Source: Blastopirellula retiformator (GTDB lineage Bacteria > Planctomycetota > Planctomycetia > Pirellulales > Pirellulaceae). Taken from it: a stretch of DNA of 64,000 nt. The notes beneath the pieces were generated by a model. The model was not told the DNA's origin. It made no database searches and was given only the letters and a program-made list of their open reading frames with translations. Below are positions 61,772 through 64,000 of this stretch, piece by piece. The position numbers and the translations under genes were made by a program. How positions within the stretch are numbered: the first letter of the stretch is position 1; every line of letters starts with the position of its first letter. The DNA is taken from assembly GCF_007859755.1 (NCBI RefSeq), contig NZ_SJPF01000003.1, positions 310,001 through 374,000 on the forward strand, written 5' to 3'.

Positions 61772-62593
61772 CTAAGTCGAGTCCCGAATACCTCCAAACC
61801 AACGATCATTCATTTTCTCTAGAAATTCGTGAGTCATCGGGTATCCGGATTGGGACCCTATGACAGAGTCGATACCGCAATATGGACAAAGAGCTGTCTC
61901 TCCCTTCTCAGAATTTGGTAACTTGTCCGTCCAACAGACAATTTCGGAAGAATTGAAAATTCTCAGGCAGAAGAAGCAGCCGCAAGTTTCGCTCTTCAGC
62001 AACTCGTCTCGATGATAGCTAGAGTGTTCATGGGCAGGTATTGAGAAATTGGGGGCAAGTAGTATCGGCTCGTTCTTGCGTGATGGTTCACGCTCCTGCT
62101 CCTGTAAATTACCGATTGCCCTTAAATGCAATTTGACCTCGTCGCTAAGTTCACCTGACTCATCCGCTTTTTCTAGGATGTTCAGCGCTTTGGTGATTTC
62201 CGCCTGCTTCACGGTCCGCTTAGCAAGGGATCGAGCTTGAGCCGCTCTCCGGGATGCTTTCGTGAGTTGTAGTTGAACAAGAGGCGTTGGGGCAAAGACG
62301 TTTGCGCCTTTTTTCCCATTGCAACTACGGCACGCAGGTAACCAGTTTTCATACGAGTTTAGTGAGAAGTCCAGGGAGAGCCCAAAGGCAGTTAGCGTCT
62401 CCTCTAGTTTTGGACGGTCTAGGATGAGCGATTCAGGGATTATGTGATCGATTTCCATCGTTTTGAGGTCGATGGGTTTCGTGCACATGTAGCAGACTTC
62501 CCCGTGCACTACGTAAACTGCGAAACGCTCAGCATTCGTAAATTTGTACTTCGCCAAGTCCGTAACTCCACGATCCCGCAGGGCACTCGCCAT
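61772..62593 (-). CDS. HNH nuclease with a C-terminal zinc-binding domain
   Basis: The 273-residue protein starts with a HNH core: CYMCTKPI, then MEIDHIIPES (His of HNH with preceding Asp) and NWLPACRSCNGKKG, so the first zinc is held by CxxC pairs and the HNH triad is intact. A helical middle (about 120-170, KASRRAAQARSLAKRTVKQAEI) follows. The C-terminus has HEHSSYHRDELLKS, CGCFFCLRIF and LCPYCGIDSVIGSQSGYPMT; this resembles a small stand-alone cytoplasmic protein family of unknown role. Codon use is AT-rich compared with its neighbours. It has no partner methylase or phage genes around it, so it might be a restriction-like, toxin-like or homing nuclease. Confidence 0.82.
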   Translation of the reverse strand: MASALRDRGVTDLAKYKFTNAERFAVYVVHGEVCYMCTKPIDLKTMEIDHIIPESLILDRPKLEETLTAFGLSLDFSLNSYENWLPACRSCNGKKGANVFAPTPLVQLQLTKASRRAAQARSLAKRTVKQAEITKALNILEKADESGELSDEVKLHLRAIGNLQEQEREPSRKNEPILLAPNFSIPAHEHSSYHRDELLKSETCGCFFCLRIFNSSEIVCWTDKLPNSEKGETALCPYCGIDSVIGSQSGYPMTHEFLEKMNDRWFGGIRDST

Positions 62594-62687
62594 GCGGATT
62601 TACACTCAGTCAATATTGGCGGGATCTGCATTGCAAGCACTGATGTTACATTGGTAGTGGAATAAATGCTCCTAGAACTTTGAACAG

Positions 62688-64000
62688 TTACACCAGCTTC
62701 CGCGCCAGCACCGCATCGTCCGCCGTCTTGAAGTCGAGTTCAAACTTCCACTTGCGGAAGATCTCGATCATCCGGTTGTTATCAGGCGTCGTTTCGGCGA
62801 CCATTTCTTTCATGCCCCAGTCTTTGCAGATCTTCAGGCTGTAGTTGGTCAGGATCGAGCCGAGCCCGCGGCCTTGATAGGCGTCCGAGACCAGCACGCC
62901 GTAGTCGGCCTCGCGGCGGTCGGGGTCAGCGACCAGACGGGACGTGCCGATCAGTTTGCGCTGGCCGTTTTCGTTCAGTTCGGCGACCAGGGCCAGTTCG
63001 CGGTCATAGTCGATATAGCAAAAGCGAGACGCCATTTCGTGCGTCGTCTCTTTGAACAAGTAGCGGAAGCGGAACCAGATCGTTTGCTCCGAGCAGTTCT
63101 CGTGTAGATCGATCCAGAGCGGCTCGTCCTCCGGCTTGACCGCCCGCAGCAAGATCTCGGTTCCGTCGCTCAGGTAAGTCGTTCGGGTCAGCTCTTCCGG
63201 GTAAGGGCGAATCGCCAAGTGCGAGTAGGGCCGCGGCGGTTCGACGAAGGCGGAACGGTCGAGAATGATCCGGGCGTCGAGGGCGACGACGTCTTTGTCG
63301 GTCGCCAACAGCGGGTTGATATCGAGTTCTTTAATTTCGGGATAGTCGGCGACCAGGTACGAAATCCGCATCAGCGTTTCGATCAGCCGGTCGATGTTGA
63401 CTCCCTTACGGCCGCGATACCCTTCTAGCAGAGGCCAACTGCGGAGCGATTCCAGCATCCGCCGGGCCAGGCGTTCGTTGACCGGCGGCAGTTCGAGGGC
63501 GCTGTCGCGAAAGATCTCGGCCGCGATTCCGCCGGCGCCAACCATCAGCACTGTGCCGAAGACGTCGTCGCGCTTGGCGCCGACGATCAACTCGTGGGCG
63601 TTGGGCGCCGAGATCATCTTTTGGATCGTCACCCCTTCGATCATCGCATCGGGGCGTTTCTCTTTGGCGGTAGCGATCATCGTGTCGAAGGCGGCTTCGA
63701 CCTTTTCGGCGCTCGACAGGTTCAGCTTCACGCCGTCAACGTCGGTCTTGTGCGTGATCTGCGGCGAGAAGATTTTCATCACCACCGGATAGCCGATCCG
63801 CTGGGCCAACGTCACCGCGTCTTCCTTCGACCAGGCGACATACGGCTTGGTGACCGGAATCTCGTACGCTTCCAGCAGCGCCTTCGACGTGCTTTCCGAC
63901 AGGATCTCGCGTCCCTCGCTAAGGATCGTGTTGAAGACGGCCCGCAATTTTTGGCGATCAAGTGGAAACTTGACCGGCATGTCGCGAGGCGTTTCGTACA
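62688..64000 (-). CDS. C-terminal part of an acyl-CoA synthetase/GNAT bifunctional protein, cut by the window edge
   Basis: The frame stays open from the stop at 62688 to the end of the window, beyond the first internal ATG at 63980 (the residues before it read YETPRD). The visible 437 codons hold the ATP-grasp domain of the ADP-forming acetyl-CoA synthetase group (REILSESTSKALLEAYEIP, VVMKIFSPQITHKTDVDGV, LIVGAKRDDVFGTVLMVGAGG, ELDINPLLATDKDVVALDAR) and a GNAT domain (LLRAVKPEDEPLW, DRREADYGVLVSDAYQGRGLG). The CoA-binding and ligase domains that precede these in such proteins are missing, as expected if they lie to the right of the window. Related proteins are either acyl-CoA synthetases or lysine acetyltransferases (Pat/PatZ). 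Confidence 0.9.
   Translation of the reverse strand, partial: YETPRDMPVKFPLDRQKLRAVFNTILSEGREILSESTSKALLEAYEIPVTKPYVAWSKEDAVTLAQRIGYPVVMKIFSPQITHKTDVDGVKLNLSSAEKVEAAFDTMIATAKEKRPDAMIEGVTIQKMISAPNAHELIVGAKRDDVFGTVLMVGAGGIAAEIFRDSALELPPVNERLARRMLESLRSWPLLEGYRGRKGVNIDRLIETLMRISYLVADYPEIKELDINPLLATDKDVVALDARIILDRSAFVEPPRPYSHLAIRPYPEELTRTTYLSDGTEILLRAVKPEDEPLWIDLHENCSEQTIWFRFRYLFKETTHEMASRFCYIDYDRELALVAELNENGQRKLIGTSRLVADPDRREADYGVLVSDAYQGRGLGSILTNYSLKICKDWGMKEMVAETTPDNNRMIEIFRKWKFELDFKTADDAVLARKLV

Noticed and set aside
61284-62687. Low-GC patch considered as a prophage or integron fragment
   Set aside because: Only one gene, with no integrase, attachment-site duplication or tRNA next to it.

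Overview
The window looks like chromosome of a planctomycete of the Pirellulaceae type (Blastopirellula/Rhodopirellula-like). This is inferred from gene content: a DUF1559 pseudopilin-like protein followed by a small lipoprotein and a metallophosphoesterase, a PQQ-propeller protein opening its mature part with DWPHWRGP, a secreted sulfatase, a SUMF1-fold protein, a XylR-type AraC regulator and a DUF5690 transporter. The DNA is GC-rich except for one patch near 61.8-62.6 kb.

Region by region. 0-2.3 kb: a chemoreceptor. 2.7-12.9 kb: a type VI secretion locus in two diverging units. tssA-tssB-tssC-hcp-tssE-tssF-tssG lie on the minus strand; tssL and a very short TssM-like protein lie on the plus strand. 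No tssJ, tssK, tssH (clpV), vgrG or PAAR gene is in the window. 13-16.6 kb: trigger factor, tRNA-Gly(GCC) and a large GNAT-like protein. 17-21.5 kb: a MacAB-like ABC exporter operon (ATPase, permease, HlyD-type adaptor). 21.7-23.3 kb: two shortened family members (DUF1328-like, CBM48-only) and a membrane-anchored unknown. 23.4-30.4 kb: PQQ-propeller protein, sulfatase, and a 1358-residue CheB-CheR-PAS-kinase-receiver protein. 30.9-35.7 kb: gmhB, ppk1 and a hipBA pair with visible operators. 35.9-39.2 kb: HtrA-type protease, rhomboid protease, SUMF1-fold protein. 39.3-45 kb: rhodanese, then a uvrA-like / unknown / ThiF-MoeB operon. 45.4-51.2 kb: cupin, ligA, small zinc-ribbon protein, a coiled protein built from 24-residue repeats, adenylate kinase. 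51.4-58.9 kb: methyltransferases, GNAT, DUF5690 transporter coupled to a XylR regulator, and the DUF1559 operon. 59-64 kb: a DUF1569 gene split by a small mobile element, a conserved unknown, a low-GC HNH nuclease gene, and the 3' part of an acyl-CoA synthetase/GNAT gene that runs off the right edge.

The strongest non-gene signal is a 151-bp multi-hairpin element present in two full copies (30.8 and 59.4 kb) and one 28-bp remnant (16.8 kb), each flanked by TA. Removing the 59.4-kb copy with one TA restores an intact DUF1569 reading frame, which shows that the element moved. The strongest protein-level oddity is the TssM-like protein. It keeps the membrane and GTPase-like region with a broken P-loop but ends at its last membrane helix, with no periplasmic domain. 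Short REP-like sequences sit just after the stop codons of four minus-strand genes.
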